DNA of 15,116 nt from assembly GCA_004556545.1 (NCBI GenBank), contig SFGO01000060.1:1-15116 (forward strand), written 5' to 3'. The position numbers were made by a program, and so were the translations under genes. The notes below the pieces were generated by a model. The model saw only the letters and a list, made by a program, of their open reading frames with translations, made no database searches and was not told where the DNA came from. The DNA comes from Clostridiales bacterium (GTDB lineage: Bacteria > Bacillota > Clostridia > Christensenellales > Aristaeellaceae). Position 1 is the stretch's first letter. Every line of letters begins with the position of its first letter. Of the stretch, positions 6,754 through 14,702 are shown piece by piece.

Positions 6754-8280
6754 TTACTGGGCAAGGAACGCGGCCAGCTGGCTGTTGGCTTCGTCCACGA
6801 TCTTCTGCATGCCGGCGCCTTCCAGCTTGGAAAGCAGTTCGGGCAGCAGGGCATCCACATCGCCGGCGCCCGTCCACAGGGTCAGCGCATAGGCTTCCTT
6901 GATGTTCATGCAGGCAGCGATTTCGTTCTGCACAGGAGCGGTATCAAAGGTGAAACCGTAGATGGGCAGCTTCTTGGAACCGCCGTAGAACTCGGCGAAC
7001 TTCTGCTGGAAGTCAGCGCCCTGACCCTTGGTGGGGGGCAGCAGGGTCACGTTGCCGACGCCGTTGACCCACACGCTGTAGCTGTTGGTCCGGGTATCGG
7101 TGAATTCGGCTTCGCCCGCGTCGTTCAGGTTGTAATGCACGCCTTCCACGCCGTAGCACAGCAGGGTAATCACGGTGGGATCGGAGTTGAGCAGGTTCAG
7201 GAACTTCATGGCTTCCACGGGATGAGCGGAGTTGGCGGAAATAGCCATCATCGCGCCCTGCACGGAGGTGTTGTCGATGTAGGGAGCGTCATAGTCCATC
7301 AGGTAGGCCACCTGCACGCCGCGGGCCTCGGAAGTGGTCACTTCGTAGCCGTAGAGGGAAACCTCGGTGGAGATCAGGTAATTCGCGGTGTTCTGCGCGT
7401 TGCGCCACGCGTCGGTCGCGGTTTCGCCGATGGCGATGGCGGGATCGATGTAACCGGCCTGGAAGTATTCGCGCATCTGCTTGGCGAACTTCTCAAACTC
7501 GGGGGTGGCGAACTTGCCGACCAGCTCAGTGCCGTAAGCGCCGGGAGCGGACACGTCTTCCTTGTTGTAGTAGTAGCTCAGCAGCAGGTTGGCGTCGCCG
7601 GGAACGATGCTCACGCCGTCCACGATACGCTCCGCCACAGCGCCTTCAAAGATGAAGGGATAGAAGGTCTTGCCTTCGGCTTCTTCCCCGGCCTTGACCG
7701 TGGCGAAGATGTCGCCCCAGCCGTAGAAACCGGCGTTCTTCACATCGTCCAGCGTGTAGCCGTACTTTTCCAGCAGGGTCACGTTCACGTCCCAGCAGTT
7801 CATGGTAGCGAAATCCTTGAAGCCGGGGATGGCGTAGATGCCCTTTTCGCCGTCTTCGCCCTCGGTCTTGGCGCCTTCCAGCAGCAGGGCGGGCAGAGCG
7901 GCTTCCACGTCCTTGCCGTACTCGTCCAGCAGGTTGTCTTCCGGGTCGTCCAGACGGACGAACGCGCCCTTCTTGGCATAGGGAGCATATTCGTTGCTGG
8001 TCCAGGAGCAGGTGAACATCACGTCGTACTCGTCACTGCCGGCGTTGATGGCATTGCTGGCCAGATCGTTGAAATTGGCCCAGGTGCCCCAAACGGGCTT
8101 CACGGTTACGCCGATCTTCTCGGCCAAATAGGCGTTCAGCTGTTCCAGCACAGCCGCATCGTCGGTCACGTTGCAGCCTTCAAACAGAACGGTGATTTCC
8201 ACGGGGGATTCTGCCAGAGCGGGGGTCAGGGCCGCCACGATCAGCAGCGCCGCCAGTACCAGAGAGAGCAGCTTTTTCAT
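6754..8280 (-). CDS. Extracellular solute-binding protein, LplA/DUF3502 type
   Basis: A 508-residue secreted receptor of an ABC importer, most likely for an oligosaccharide. The signal peptide is MKKLLSLVLAALLIVAALTPALAES, with a signal peptidase I site after Ala-Leu-Ala and no lipobox Cys. The mature protein starts EITVLFEG and has the family-1 binding-protein layout. The last about 65 residues (from YGFTFDTAPVQNEIAAC) match the DUF3502 ending, as in LplA-like proteins. The start has AAGGAGG seven bases upstream. It is the third gene behind two permeases; a 92-base gap with a hairpin separates it from them. Without a lipid anchor the protein must be retained in another way or shed. Ligand is unknown; LplABC-type systems often serve glycan fragments. 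Confidence 0.9.
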   Translation of the reverse strand: MKKLLSLVLAALLIVAALTPALAESPVEITVLFEGCNVTDDAAVLEQLNAYLAEKIGVTVKPVWGTWANFNDLASNAINAGSDEYDVMFTCSWTSNEYAPYAKKGAFVRLDDPEDNLLDEYGKDVEAALPALLLEGAKTEGEDGEKGIYAIPGFKDFATMNCWDVNVTLLEKYGYTLDDVKNAGFYGWGDIFATVKAGEEAEGKTFYPFIFEGAVAERIVDGVSIVPGDANLLLSYYYNKEDVSAPGAYGTELVGKFATPEFEKFAKQMREYFQAGYIDPAIAIGETATDAWRNAQNTANYLISTEVSLYGYEVTTSEARGVQVAYLMDYDAPYIDNTSVQGAMMAISANSAHPVEAMKFLNLLNSDPTVITLLCYGVEGVHYNLNDAGEAEFTDTRTNSYSVWVNGVGNVTLLPPTKGQGADFQQKFAEFYGGSKKLPIYGFTFDTAPVQNEIAACMNIKEAYALTLWTGAGDVDALLPELLSKLEGAGMQKIVDEANSQLAAFLAQ

Positions 8281-8315
8281 GGGTTTTCCTCCTTAAAATG
8301 TTGGTTTGATTATTT

Positions 8316-8348
8316 GTAAGCGGCTTGCAGCACCGCGCGCCGCGTTAC
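8316..8348 (-). promoter_or_regulatory. Intercistronic hairpin between permease and binding-protein genes
   Basis: GTAAGCGGC (8316-8324) pairs with GCCGC plus TTAC (8339-8348), leaving one bulged G. There is no U-tract. Such hairpins between permease and binding-protein genes commonly raise the amount of binding protein by protecting the downstream mRNA; that role here is inferred. Confidence 0.45.
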
Positions 8349-8372
8349 ATCGGGGTTCTTTTCGCCGAACGG

Positions 8373-9311
8373 TCAGCCTTTCACCGAGCCGATGGTCAGC
8401 CCGGCCACCACGTACCGCTGGAAGAAGGGATAGGCGCAGGCGATGGGCAGCACGATGAATACCACCACCGCCATCCGCATGGTCTGGCTGGGCAGGCTCT
8501 TGAGAGCCTCCGCCCCGCTCGCGCCGATCATGGAGCTGTTGCGCGCCAGAAATTCCGAGTTCTTCTGCATTTCCATCAGCAGGTACTGCAGGGGATAGAG
8601 TTTCTTTTCCGTCACGTACAGCATGCACAGAAACCATTCGTTCCAGTAGCCCAGCGCTGTCAGCAGCGCCACGGTGGCAATGCCGGGCTTCATGATGGGC
8701 AGGACGATGCGGCAGAGGGTGGTGTATTCCCCCGCGCCGTCGATGGTGGAAGCCTCGATCAGCTCAAAGGGCACGGTGGTCTGCAAAAAGGTGCGCATGA
8801 TGATAATATTGAAGGGGCTTACCAGCATGGGCACGATCAGGGCGGCGTAGTTGTTGCTCAGCCCCAGCAGGTTCTTGCACACAATGTAGGTGGGAATCAG
8901 TCCGCCGCCGAAGATCATGGTGAAGAAGCTCAGGAAGCTGAAGAAGCTGCGGAATTTGTAGTCCCGGCGGAACAGCGGATACGCATACAGGATGCACAGC
9001 GTCACGCTCAGCACCGTTCCCACGATGGTAATCAGGAAGCTGTTGAAGTAGCTTCTCCACAAAAGGTCGCCCAGCCGGAGCACCTGCCGGTATGCGTCCA
9101 GCGACCACGACAGCGGAAAGAAGGAATAGCCCTGGGAGGAAATGCTGCTTTCCCCCGTGAAGGAAATAATCACGACGAACACAAAGGGAATGATGCACAA
9201 AAGAGCGAACAGGCCCAAAATCAAAGCGAAGAGAAATTCCGTGCCCCGGCTGATCTGATTGAGCCGGAGGTGGAAACGGCTGGAATGCTTGTTGATGGAA
9301 ACGGCTGTCAT
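8373..9311 (-). CDS. Carbohydrate ABC transporter permease, LplC/YtcP type
   Basis: A 312-residue inner-membrane subunit (MalG-like) of the importer. About six hydrophobic segments are present. The loop that contacts the ATPase is visible at about residues 184-204 as EASTIDGAGEYTTLCRIVLP, fitting the EAA pattern with its Gly and the I-x-LP ending. The terminal QRYVVAGLTIGSVKG is characteristic of this subfamily. ATG 9311 has AAAGGAGG eight bases upstream. It starts 17 bases after the first permease gene, so they form one transcript. No ATPase gene is in the operon; LplC-type systems in Firmicutes usually borrow a shared MsmX-type ATPase. Confidence 0.92.
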   Translation of the reverse strand: MTAVSINKHSSRFHLRLNQISRGTEFLFALILGLFALLCIIPFVFVVIISFTGESSISSQGYSFFPLSWSLDAYRQVLRLGDLLWRSYFNSFLITIVGTVLSVTLCILYAYPLFRRDYKFRSFFSFLSFFTMIFGGGLIPTYIVCKNLLGLSNNYAALIVPMLVSPFNIIIMRTFLQTTVPFELIEASTIDGAGEYTTLCRIVLPIMKPGIATVALLTALGYWNEWFLCMLYVTEKKLYPLQYLLMEMQKNSEFLARNSSMIGASGAEALKSLPSQTMRMAVVVFIVLPIACAYPFFQRYVVAGLTIGSVKG

Positions 9312-9328
9312 CGTTCCTTCCTCCTTTC

Positions 9329-10294
9329 TCAGAACAGGCTGCTTTCTTCATCCAGCCTGCGGACAATCGCGTTGGCCGTCATGATGCAGATGAAGCCCAC
9401 CAGATTTTGCAGGAAACCGGCCGCCGTAGACATGCCCACGTTGCGGGTGGAGGTGTAGGCCCGGTACACATAGGTATCCACCACCTGCGTGGCCGGGAAC
9501 AGGGGCGCGGAGTTCATGGGCACCGACCAGAACAGGCCGAAATCCGCGTTGAAGATCTTGCCCACGTTCATGATGAGCAGAATGACGATCATGGGCTTCA
9601 GGTGCGGCAGCGTCACGTGGAGAACCTGCTGCCACTTGGTGGCGCCGTCCACCGAAGCGGCCTCGTACTGCGTGCGGTCGATGCCGGTAATGGCGGACAG
9701 ATACAGTACGGTGGAGTAGCCCGTGTTTTTCCACATGCTGCACAGGGTCAGAATGTAGGGCCAGTATTTCGGCTCGTTATACCAGTCGATGGCCGTTCCC
9801 GTAGCCGCCTGCTGGGCCCGGACGATCATGCCGTTAGTGGGATCCAGAAACGCGAAAAGGAAGTAGGCGGCCACTACCCAGCTCAGGAAATACGGGAAGA
9901 ACATCAGCGTCTGATAGGTCTTGGCCAGAATCTTTTTGGTCAGCTCGCTCATCATGATGGCGAAGGCAACGGAAAGCACAAGCCCCATCACAATCCACAG
10001 CGCGTTGTAGCCCAGCGTATTGCGGATCATCACCCAGCTTTCGGAGGTGAACAGAAAGCTGAAGTTTTTCAGCCCCACCCATTTGCTGTGAAACAGATTG
10101 ACCGGAAAGGGAATTTTGCGGGTCGGCAGCTTGTAATCCAGAAAGGACATCACGATACCGCCCATGGGCAGGTAGCGCACCAGCAGATACCACAGGGCTC
10201 CCGGCAGCACCATCGTGGTCAGCGCGAGGTTTTTTTGGAACTGGCCGCCGTTCAGCTTTCGGGGCAGCGGCTGCTGCTTTGCAGGGCAAGTCAT
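9329..10294 (-). CDS. Carbohydrate ABC transporter permease, LplB/YteP type
   Basis: A 321-residue inner-membrane subunit (MalF-like) that pairs with the LplC-type permease. The first membrane segment includes LVLPGALWYLLVRYLPMGGIVMSF-like features (about 24-52), typical of the family. The EAA loop at about 211-230 reads EAASVDGATKWQQVLHVTLP. The conserved stretch GKIFNADFGLFW and the ending FICIMTANAIVRRLDEESSLF also fit LplB. ATG 10294 has AAAGGAG eight bases upstream. It is the promoter-proximal gene of the uptake operon and is transcribed away from the kinase operon. Confidence 0.92.
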   Translation of the reverse strand: MTCPAKQQPLPRKLNGGQFQKNLALTTMVLPGALWYLLVRYLPMGGIVMSFLDYKLPTRKIPFPVNLFHSKWVGLKNFSFLFTSESWVMIRNTLGYNALWIVMGLVLSVAFAIMMSELTKKILAKTYQTLMFFPYFLSWVVAAYFLFAFLDPTNGMIVRAQQAATGTAIDWYNEPKYWPYILTLCSMWKNTGYSTVLYLSAITGIDRTQYEAASVDGATKWQQVLHVTLPHLKPMIVILLIMNVGKIFNADFGLFWSVPMNSAPLFPATQVVDTYVYRAYTSTRNVGMSTAAGFLQNLVGFICIMTANAIVRRLDEESSLF

Positions 10295-10352
10295 GGAGCA
10301 GACTCCTTTCTATCCGCAGGCTTTGTATGTCACGATTTCCTTCGATGGTCTG

Positions 10353-10381
10353 ATTATAGTTTTTCCGGCCTCCGATGGGAA
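10353..10381 (-). promoter_or_regulatory. Promoter of the sugar-uptake operon
   Basis: Minus strand: a perfect TATAAT -10 (10353-10358), a 17-base spacer and TTCCCA as a weak -35 (10376-10381). A strong -10 with a weak -35 fits a promoter that needs an activator. The start codon is about 58 bases downstream. Confidence 0.7.
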
Positions 10382-10406
10382 TGTCCGGGCTTGTGCTTTT
10401 TTGTCC

Positions 10407-10432
10407 ACCGATGTGCATTTGTTGCAATCGGT
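10407..10432. promoter_or_regulatory. Inverted repeat upstream of the uptake promoter
   Basis: ACCGAT-G-TGCA and TGCA-ATCGGT face each other around TTTGT, a 10-bp stem with one bulged base. It lies 25 bases upstream of the -35 box, where an AraC-type activator might bind. On the plus strand it is followed by TCTTTTTTT, so it could instead be a plus-strand terminator, although no plus-strand gene precedes it. Confidence 0.4.
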
Positions 10433-10503
10433 TCTTTTTTTGCCTTCAAAAGCAGGAAAACGCCGTTTCTACCCGGTATTTGTCATGATGGAGGAGGACA
10501 AAA

Positions 10504-10896
10504 GCCCACCGGCTTTTCCAGTCTGTCGAAAAACCCCGAGTTGGCCGCTGTTGCCCGCAAACAGCGCTTTGCGGCCCACCCCGCCGCATGGCGTGGCGGG
10601 CTTCGGACTGCGGTAGCCCTTCTGGCTGTCCTTGCCCTCGGTGCTGCGCACCCTTAAGCTGGTTTGCGGGGAAAGTGCTGCGGCACAAAGGTTAGGGGCG
10701 CTGCCCCTATAACCACGGCAGGCACCGGAGGGAAGCGGGTGTCCAGTGGACACAACCGCCGTAGGCGGTTAGCGACCCGCAGGTGTGACACGAAACGAGC
10801 GGGGACTACTGCCGTAGTCCCCGCGACGATTGAGTGGCAGCAGTGCCTCCTGCACCTCCACTTTTTTGACACTCTGAAACGCCCACCGGCCTTTCC
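10504..10896. mobile_element. MITE-like element with terminal inverted and flanking direct repeats
   Basis: The ends are similar inverted repeats: CAGTCTGTCGAAAAA at 10519-10533, and TTTTTTGACACTCTG at 10862-10876, whose reverse complement is CAGAGTGTCAAAAAA (12 of 15 match). GCCCACCGGCTTTTCC (10504-10519) and GCCCACCGGCCTTTCC (10881-10896) flank it as direct repeats, 15 of 16 identical. Inside lie module B in reverse orientation to copy 1, ending in a hairpin at 10690-10714, and then the three-hairpin cassette (10739-10823). There is no transposase gene, so any movement would need a protein supplied in trans. The boundaries are inferred. Confidence 0.6.
10739..10823 (+). repeat. Three-hairpin cassette, copy 2
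   Basis: Hairpin 1 (10739-10753): stem GTGTCC, loop AGT. Hairpin 2 (10754-10770): stem AACCGCC, loop GTA. A 29-base linker with CGAAACGAG follows, then hairpin 3 (10800-10823) with stem CGGGGACTAC and loop TGCC, then CGACGATTGAG. The spacing between hairpins 1 and 2 is zero, as in copy 1. Confidence 0.7.
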
Positions 10897-10941
10897 TTTT
10901 CTCTTCTTTATTTATCTTATTTGGACTCCGGGAGGAATATA

Positions 10942-12681
10942 ATGCGTCAACTATGGGACAGGCTGCGTTCCCTCAAGGTATCGCTGATCCTGATGGTTTT
11001 ATGCTGCTGGCTGCTGCCGTCGGTCGTACTGGGCGGCTTTGTGGGCTCTGCGCTTTTTTCGCTGCTCCGTGAAAAAACGGAGGAAGCCCTGCTGACCGGC
11101 GCGCAGAATACCCTGACACTTCTCAAAACCAGCGTGGATTCCATGCTTTCGCTGGCCCGGGACGCGATCTACGACGGAGAGCTCAGCAGCGCCGTCAAGC
11201 GCTATGACGGCGGAGAAATCCCCTATTCCGATTATGGTAACAGCGTCCGCGGCTATCTGGAACGCAAATACAGCCGGGAGCCCTGGTGCCTGTGCGCCCT
11301 TTTCTTCCGGCCCGGCACGCAGGAGGAGCTGCATTTTACCTCCCAGACCCGGCAGAACGCCGAATGGTTTTCAGAGCATGCCATTCAGGGCGCGGCGCAG
11401 GCCGGGGAAACGCTGGGAGCCGGAAGCCGCTTTTATTCGCAGGATGGCCGCACCTATCTGCTGCGCAACCTGTACCACACCAATCTGCAAAAATACGGCA
11501 TGCTGGTTTTGGAGATCGACATGGACACGGCCATGGCCCCGGCCCTTGCCTCGGAACAGGCGGACGAGGACGTTCGCTATGCGCTCCTTCTGGATGACTA
11601 CCGTCACGGTCAGCTTCTTCCCGGCGGCGAAAGCGGCATTGAGGAATCGGACGGAACCCTGCTCTACACCCAGCGTCTGGAAACGGACGATTACCGGCTG
11701 GAGCTGCAGGCGCAGGCCAGCCGCCGTCAGGTTTATGCCCGCATGGATTCTTTCCGGCTGCTGACCTTGGCCCTGCTGGCCCTGACGGCCCCGCTGTGCG
11801 GGCTGGTGATGGTCTATGTGCAGCGGCGCATCGTGCGCCCCATCGGCCAGCTGTCCGCCGCCTCCCGGCGGATGCAGGAGGGCGAGCTGGGCCAGACCAT
11901 CGCCGTGCAGGGAGCCAGCGAGCTTTGCCAGCTGGGCAGCGCCTTTTCCGAAATGAGCCGCCAGCTGAAAAACCTGATCGACCGTTCCTACAAGGAACAG
12001 ATCGCCCTGCGGGACGCGCGCATTCAGGCCATGCAAAGCCGCATCAACCCGCACTTCCTCAACAATGCGCTGGAAAGCATCAACTGGCAGGCCCGTATGG
12101 ACGGCGATGAGACCGTCGCCCATATGGTGGAAACGCTGAGCGTCCTTCTCAACGCGGCCATTGCCCGGGATGGGCGTCATTTAACGCCCCTGCAGGAGGA
12201 GCTGCAGGTCGTGGACGCTTACTTTTACTTCGTAGGGCTCCGCTTCGGCGACCGTATCCGCACGGAGGAAGCCATCGACCCGGAGGCCCGGCAGGCGCTG
12301 GTTCCCCGGCTGATGATTCAGGTGCTGGTCGAGAACGCGGTGGAGCACGGCGTCAGCCCGGCGGGCCGCGGGCTGATCCGGCTGCGGGTGCGCCGAACGG
12401 CGGGCGAGCTGCTCATCAGCGTCACCAACGATGGCAAGCGGCTGACGCAGGAGGATCTGGAACGCATCCGCCGCCTATTAGAGCTGGACGAGCCGAATCA
12501 GGGCCACATCGGCATTCGGAACATTTCCCAGCGGCTTCAGCTGCTGTTCCCGGGCAAGGCCGCCCTCAGCATCGGCCTGTCCGAAACCGGCGATACCGTC
12601 GCCGCCATTCGAATGCCCTACACCGAAAACCTGCCGAGCGAAAACGCGGCTCAGCCGCCGAAAGGAGACGATTGCCCATGA
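10942..12681 (+). CDS. Sensor histidine kinase, YesM/LytS class
   Basis: A 579-residue membrane kinase. Helix 1 (about 14-40) and helix 2 (about 272-293) bound an extracellular sensor domain of about 230 residues. A HAMP linker (RRIVRPIGQLSAASRRMQEGELG, about 295-347) leads to the His_kinase domain, where INPHFLNNALESIN carries the phospho-acceptor His371. The ATP-binding domain has the N-box LVENAVEHG (Asn465), NDGKR (496-500) and GIRNISQRL (524-532). ATG 10942 has GGGAGG six bases upstream; an upstream in-frame TTG lacks support. Its stop overlaps the next start as ATGA. It would phosphorylate the regulator two genes downstream. The signal is probably a sugar, given the binding protein encoded between them (inference). 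Confidence 0.93.
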   Translation: MRQLWDRLRSLKVSLILMVLCCWLLPSVVLGGFVGSALFSLLREKTEEALLTGAQNTLTLLKTSVDSMLSLARDAIYDGELSSAVKRYDGGEIPYSDYGNSVRGYLERKYSREPWCLCALFFRPGTQEELHFTSQTRQNAEWFSEHAIQGAAQAGETLGAGSRFYSQDGRTYLLRNLYHTNLQKYGMLVLEIDMDTAMAPALASEQADEDVRYALLLDDYRHGQLLPGGESGIEESDGTLLYTQRLETDDYRLELQAQASRRQVYARMDSFRLLTLALLALTAPLCGLVMVYVQRRIVRPIGQLSAASRRMQEGELGQTIAVQGASELCQLGSAFSEMSRQLKNLIDRSYKEQIALRDARIQAMQSRINPHFLNNALESINWQARMDGDETVAHMVETLSVLLNAAIARDGRHLTPLQEELQVVDAYFYFVGLRFGDRIRTEEAIDPEARQALVPRLMIQVLVENAVEHGVSPAGRGLIRLRVRRTAGELLISVTNDGKRLTQEDLERIRRLLELDEPNQGHIGIRNISQRLQLLFPGKAALSIGLSETGDTVAAIRMPYTENLPSENAAQPPKGDDCP

Positions 12682-13880
12682 AGCGTCCGGCGCTTGTGAT
12701 TTTTTCTCTGGTTTTGTCTTTGCTTCTGCCCCTGACCGCTTTGGCGGAGGGACTGACCCTGCGCACCGTCAGCATTTTCGCCGGGGCGGACGCGGCGGCG
12801 GACACCTACACCCACCTTTTGAAGGAGTGGGAGGAAAAGACCGGCAACCGCGTTTCCGACGTTTCCACTCCTTCCAATGAAGAATGGAAAACGGGCGTTC
12901 TATTGGATTTTGCCGCCGGAAACGAGGCCGACGTACTGTTCTATTTTGTAGGCACCGCCGACAGCGCGCCGATCCTGAGCCGCGTGGTGCCTATCGCGGA
13001 GATCAACGCCGCCTGCCCGGAGCTTCAGCTGCCCGAAAGCGAGCTGTGCCGGGAGGCCGACGGCGCCGTCTATGCCATTCCCGTCCGGGAATACTGGGAG
13101 GGCCTGTTCTGCAACAAGGATCTATTCGACCTTTACGGGCTGGAGCTGCCCACCACCTGGGAAAAGCTGGAAACCGCCGCCCGGGTCTTCCGGGAAAACG
13201 GCGTCGTGCCCTTAGCCGTTTCCCTCAGCGATCAGCCGCACTACATCGCGGAATTTTGCCTGTTATGCTGCGGCGGAGAGGAAGCCCACCGCCAGCGCCC
13301 CGCGTCCATCGAAGAGGTGCCCGGCAGTTGGACGGAGGGCATGGCGCTGCTGCGGCAAATGCAGCAGGAAGGCTTTTTCCCGGAGGATACGGAGATCATT
13401 ACTGCGTCCGAAGCCAGCCAATTATTCCTTCAGAAAAAAGCCGCCATGCAGATCGACGGCAGCTGGTTTGCCAACAGTCTGCCGGAGGACCGCATGGATT
13501 CCACGGTCGTTCTGCCCTTTCCGTCCCGGAACGGGGACAGCAGCGCCATCATCCGGGGCGTTTCCATGGGCTTTTATCTGACCCGAAAGGCGTGGAACAG
13601 TCCCCGTCGGGATGCGGCGGTGGATCTGCTCAGCTATCTGGCCACCGGCAGCAACGCCCGGGCGCTGGGGGGCTACGGTTTCACCGGAGCGCTTCTAAAA
13701 AGCGCGGACGCCATGCTGGCCAGCCATCCCGAACGGCTCAGCCCGGTGCAGGACGCCATGAGCCCGGAAGCGCGCACCCTCTGGTTCCGGCTCATTCCCT
13801 CGCTGGCGGACGGCCGCGTCACCCCGGAGGAGCTATGGCGGCAGGTTATGGCGCTGCGCCCCTTTCAGCGTCAGGAATAG
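12678..13880 (+). CDS. Extracellular sugar-binding protein within the signalling operon
   Basis: A 400-residue family-1 (MalE/UgpB-like) solute-binding protein. The signal peptide is MKRPALVIFSLVLSLLLPLTALAEG with an Ala-Leu-Ala cleavage site and no lipobox Cys. Family marks include the early LLKEWEEKTGNRV, the DGAVYAIPVREYWEGLFCNKDLFDLYGL region (about 127-154), the PTTWEKLETAARVF segment and KKAAMQIDGSWFAN. ATG 12678 overlaps the kinase stop; AAAGGAG lies ten bases upstream. A TTG at 12672 (MPMKRP) is a possible alternative start. No permease or ATPase is in this operon. Placed between kinase and regulator, it may deliver ligand to the kinase's outer domain, as XylFII does for its LytS partner, or feed the divergent importer. 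Both are inference. Confidence 0.9.
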   Translation: MKRPALVIFSLVLSLLLPLTALAEGLTLRTVSIFAGADAAADTYTHLLKEWEEKTGNRVSDVSTPSNEEWKTGVLLDFAAGNEADVLFYFVGTADSAPILSRVVPIAEINAACPELQLPESELCREADGAVYAIPVREYWEGLFCNKDLFDLYGLELPTTWEKLETAARVFRENGVVPLAVSLSDQPHYIAEFCLLCCGGEEAHRQRPASIEEVPGSWTEGMALLRQMQQEGFFPEDTEIITASEASQLFLQKKAAMQIDGSWFANSLPEDRMDSTVVLPFPSRNGDSSAIIRGVSMGFYLTRKAWNSPRRDAAVDLLSYLATGSNARALGGYGFTGALLKSADAMLASHPERLSPVQDAMSPEARTLWFRLIPSLADGRVTPEELWRQVMALRPFQRQE

Positions 13881-13895
13881 GAGGACGATTGTACC

Positions 13896-14702
13896 ATGTA
13901 CCGCGTTGTTTTGGTCGATGACGAACAGATCATTCTGCAGGGTCTTCAGCGGGCTTTTCCGTGGGCCGAATACGGCTGCGAGGTAGCCGGGACGGCCATG
14001 GACGGCCGGGAAGGGCTGGAGCTGATCCGCCAGGTAAAGCCGGACCTGCTGCTGACGGACATCTGCATGCCCAACATGGACGGTCTGACCATGATCGCCG
14101 CCCTGAAAAGCGCCTTTCCGGCCATGCAGGTGGCGGTTCTCACCGCCTACCGGGATTTCGACTACGCCCAGAAAGCCCTGAATCTGGGCGTATGCCGCTA
14201 TCTGCTCAAGCCCAGCAACATGGAGCAGCTACGGGAGGCCGTTTCCACCATGAAGACCCGTCTGGACGAAGCCGCTCCCCCGCCCGCGCCGGAGTCAGAG
14301 CCTGATCCGGCGGAAAATTCCGGCGAAGCGGGCGCTTTCATCGCCCGTGCGGCCATGGAGTACATTCGCCAGCACTACACCGAGCATCTGACCTTAAGCG
14401 ATGTTGCCGATCACGTCTACGTCAGCCAGTGGCACCTTTCCAAGCTCATCAACCGGCATCTCCAGCAGAGCTTTCTGGACATCATCAACACCCTGCGGGT
14501 GGAGCGTGCCAAGGAACTATTGACCGACCCCGCCTGCCGCGTCCGCGACATCGCCGCGCTGGTAGGCTACAGCGACGTGGCTCATTTCAGCCGCATCTTC
14601 AAAAAGCACACCGGCCAATCCCCCCTCGACTACCGGGCAGGGGTAGTACCCCTGCACCCCGGACTGCGTGCCGAAGGCACGCAGGGTGCTCGGGAGACAT
14701 GA
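13896..14702 (+). CDS. Response regulator, YesN type (receiver plus AraC helix-turn-helix)
   Basis: A 268-residue DNA-binding regulator. The receiver domain (1-122) has the acidic pair Asp8-Asp9, the phospho-acceptor Asp55 in LLTDICMPNMDG, Thr83 and Lys105 (YLLKP). A Pro/Glu/Ala linker (125-146) joins the AraC-type domain (150-247) with two helix-turn-helix motifs; the second ends in VGYSDVAHFSRIFKKHTGQSPLDYR. AGGAGG overlaps the previous gene's stop and is 11 bases before ATG 13896, slightly long. Family proteins normally end soon after this Tyr-Arg. Here 21 further residues (AGVVPLHPGLRAEGTQGARET) are encoded by repeat DNA. It probably activates the divergent uptake operon when phosphorylated by the kinase (inference). 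Confidence 0.93.
   Translation: MYRVVLVDDEQIILQGLQRAFPWAEYGCEVAGTAMDGREGLELIRQVKPDLLLTDICMPNMDGLTMIAALKSAFPAMQVAVLTAYRDFDYAQKALNLGVCRYLLKPSNMEQLREAVSTMKTRLDEAAPPPAPESEPDPAENSGEAGAFIARAAMEYIRQHYTEHLTLSDVADHVYVSQWHLSKLINRHLQQSFLDIINTLRVERAKELLTDPACRVRDIAALVGYSDVAHFSRIFKKHTGQSPLDYRAGVVPLHPGLRAEGTQGARET

Larger units (their letters stand above)
10295..10941. other. Divergent intergenic region, 647 bases
   Basis: Next to the permease gene it holds the uptake-operon promoter (10353-10381) and an inverted repeat (10407-10432). Bases 10433-10503 show nothing I can name. The MITE-like element fills about 10520-10880. The last 60 bases are a pyrimidine-rich leader ending in GGGAGG before the kinase start. 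I see no good -10/-35 pair for the kinase operon. A TTGACA at 10866-10871 lies in the element's end but has no -10 box at the right distance. Confidence 0.7.

Noticed and set aside
6700..8319. Plus-strand open frame of 539 codons opposite the binding-protein gene
   Set aside because: It mirrors a well-supported minus-strand gene with signal peptide, family domain and ribosome site. Its protein is rich in His/Gly/Val without family features, as expected from the reverse strand of GC-rich coding DNA.
8325..10657. Two long plus-strand open frames opposite the permease genes
   Set aside because: They are rich in His and Gln and lie opposite permeases with clear EAA motifs and ribosome sites; no independent support.
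10866..10871. TTGACA in the element end as the kinase promoter's -35 box
   Set aside because: Seventeen bases downstream there is no TATAAT-like word. The T-rich stretch near 10910 is too far away. Kept only as a possibility.
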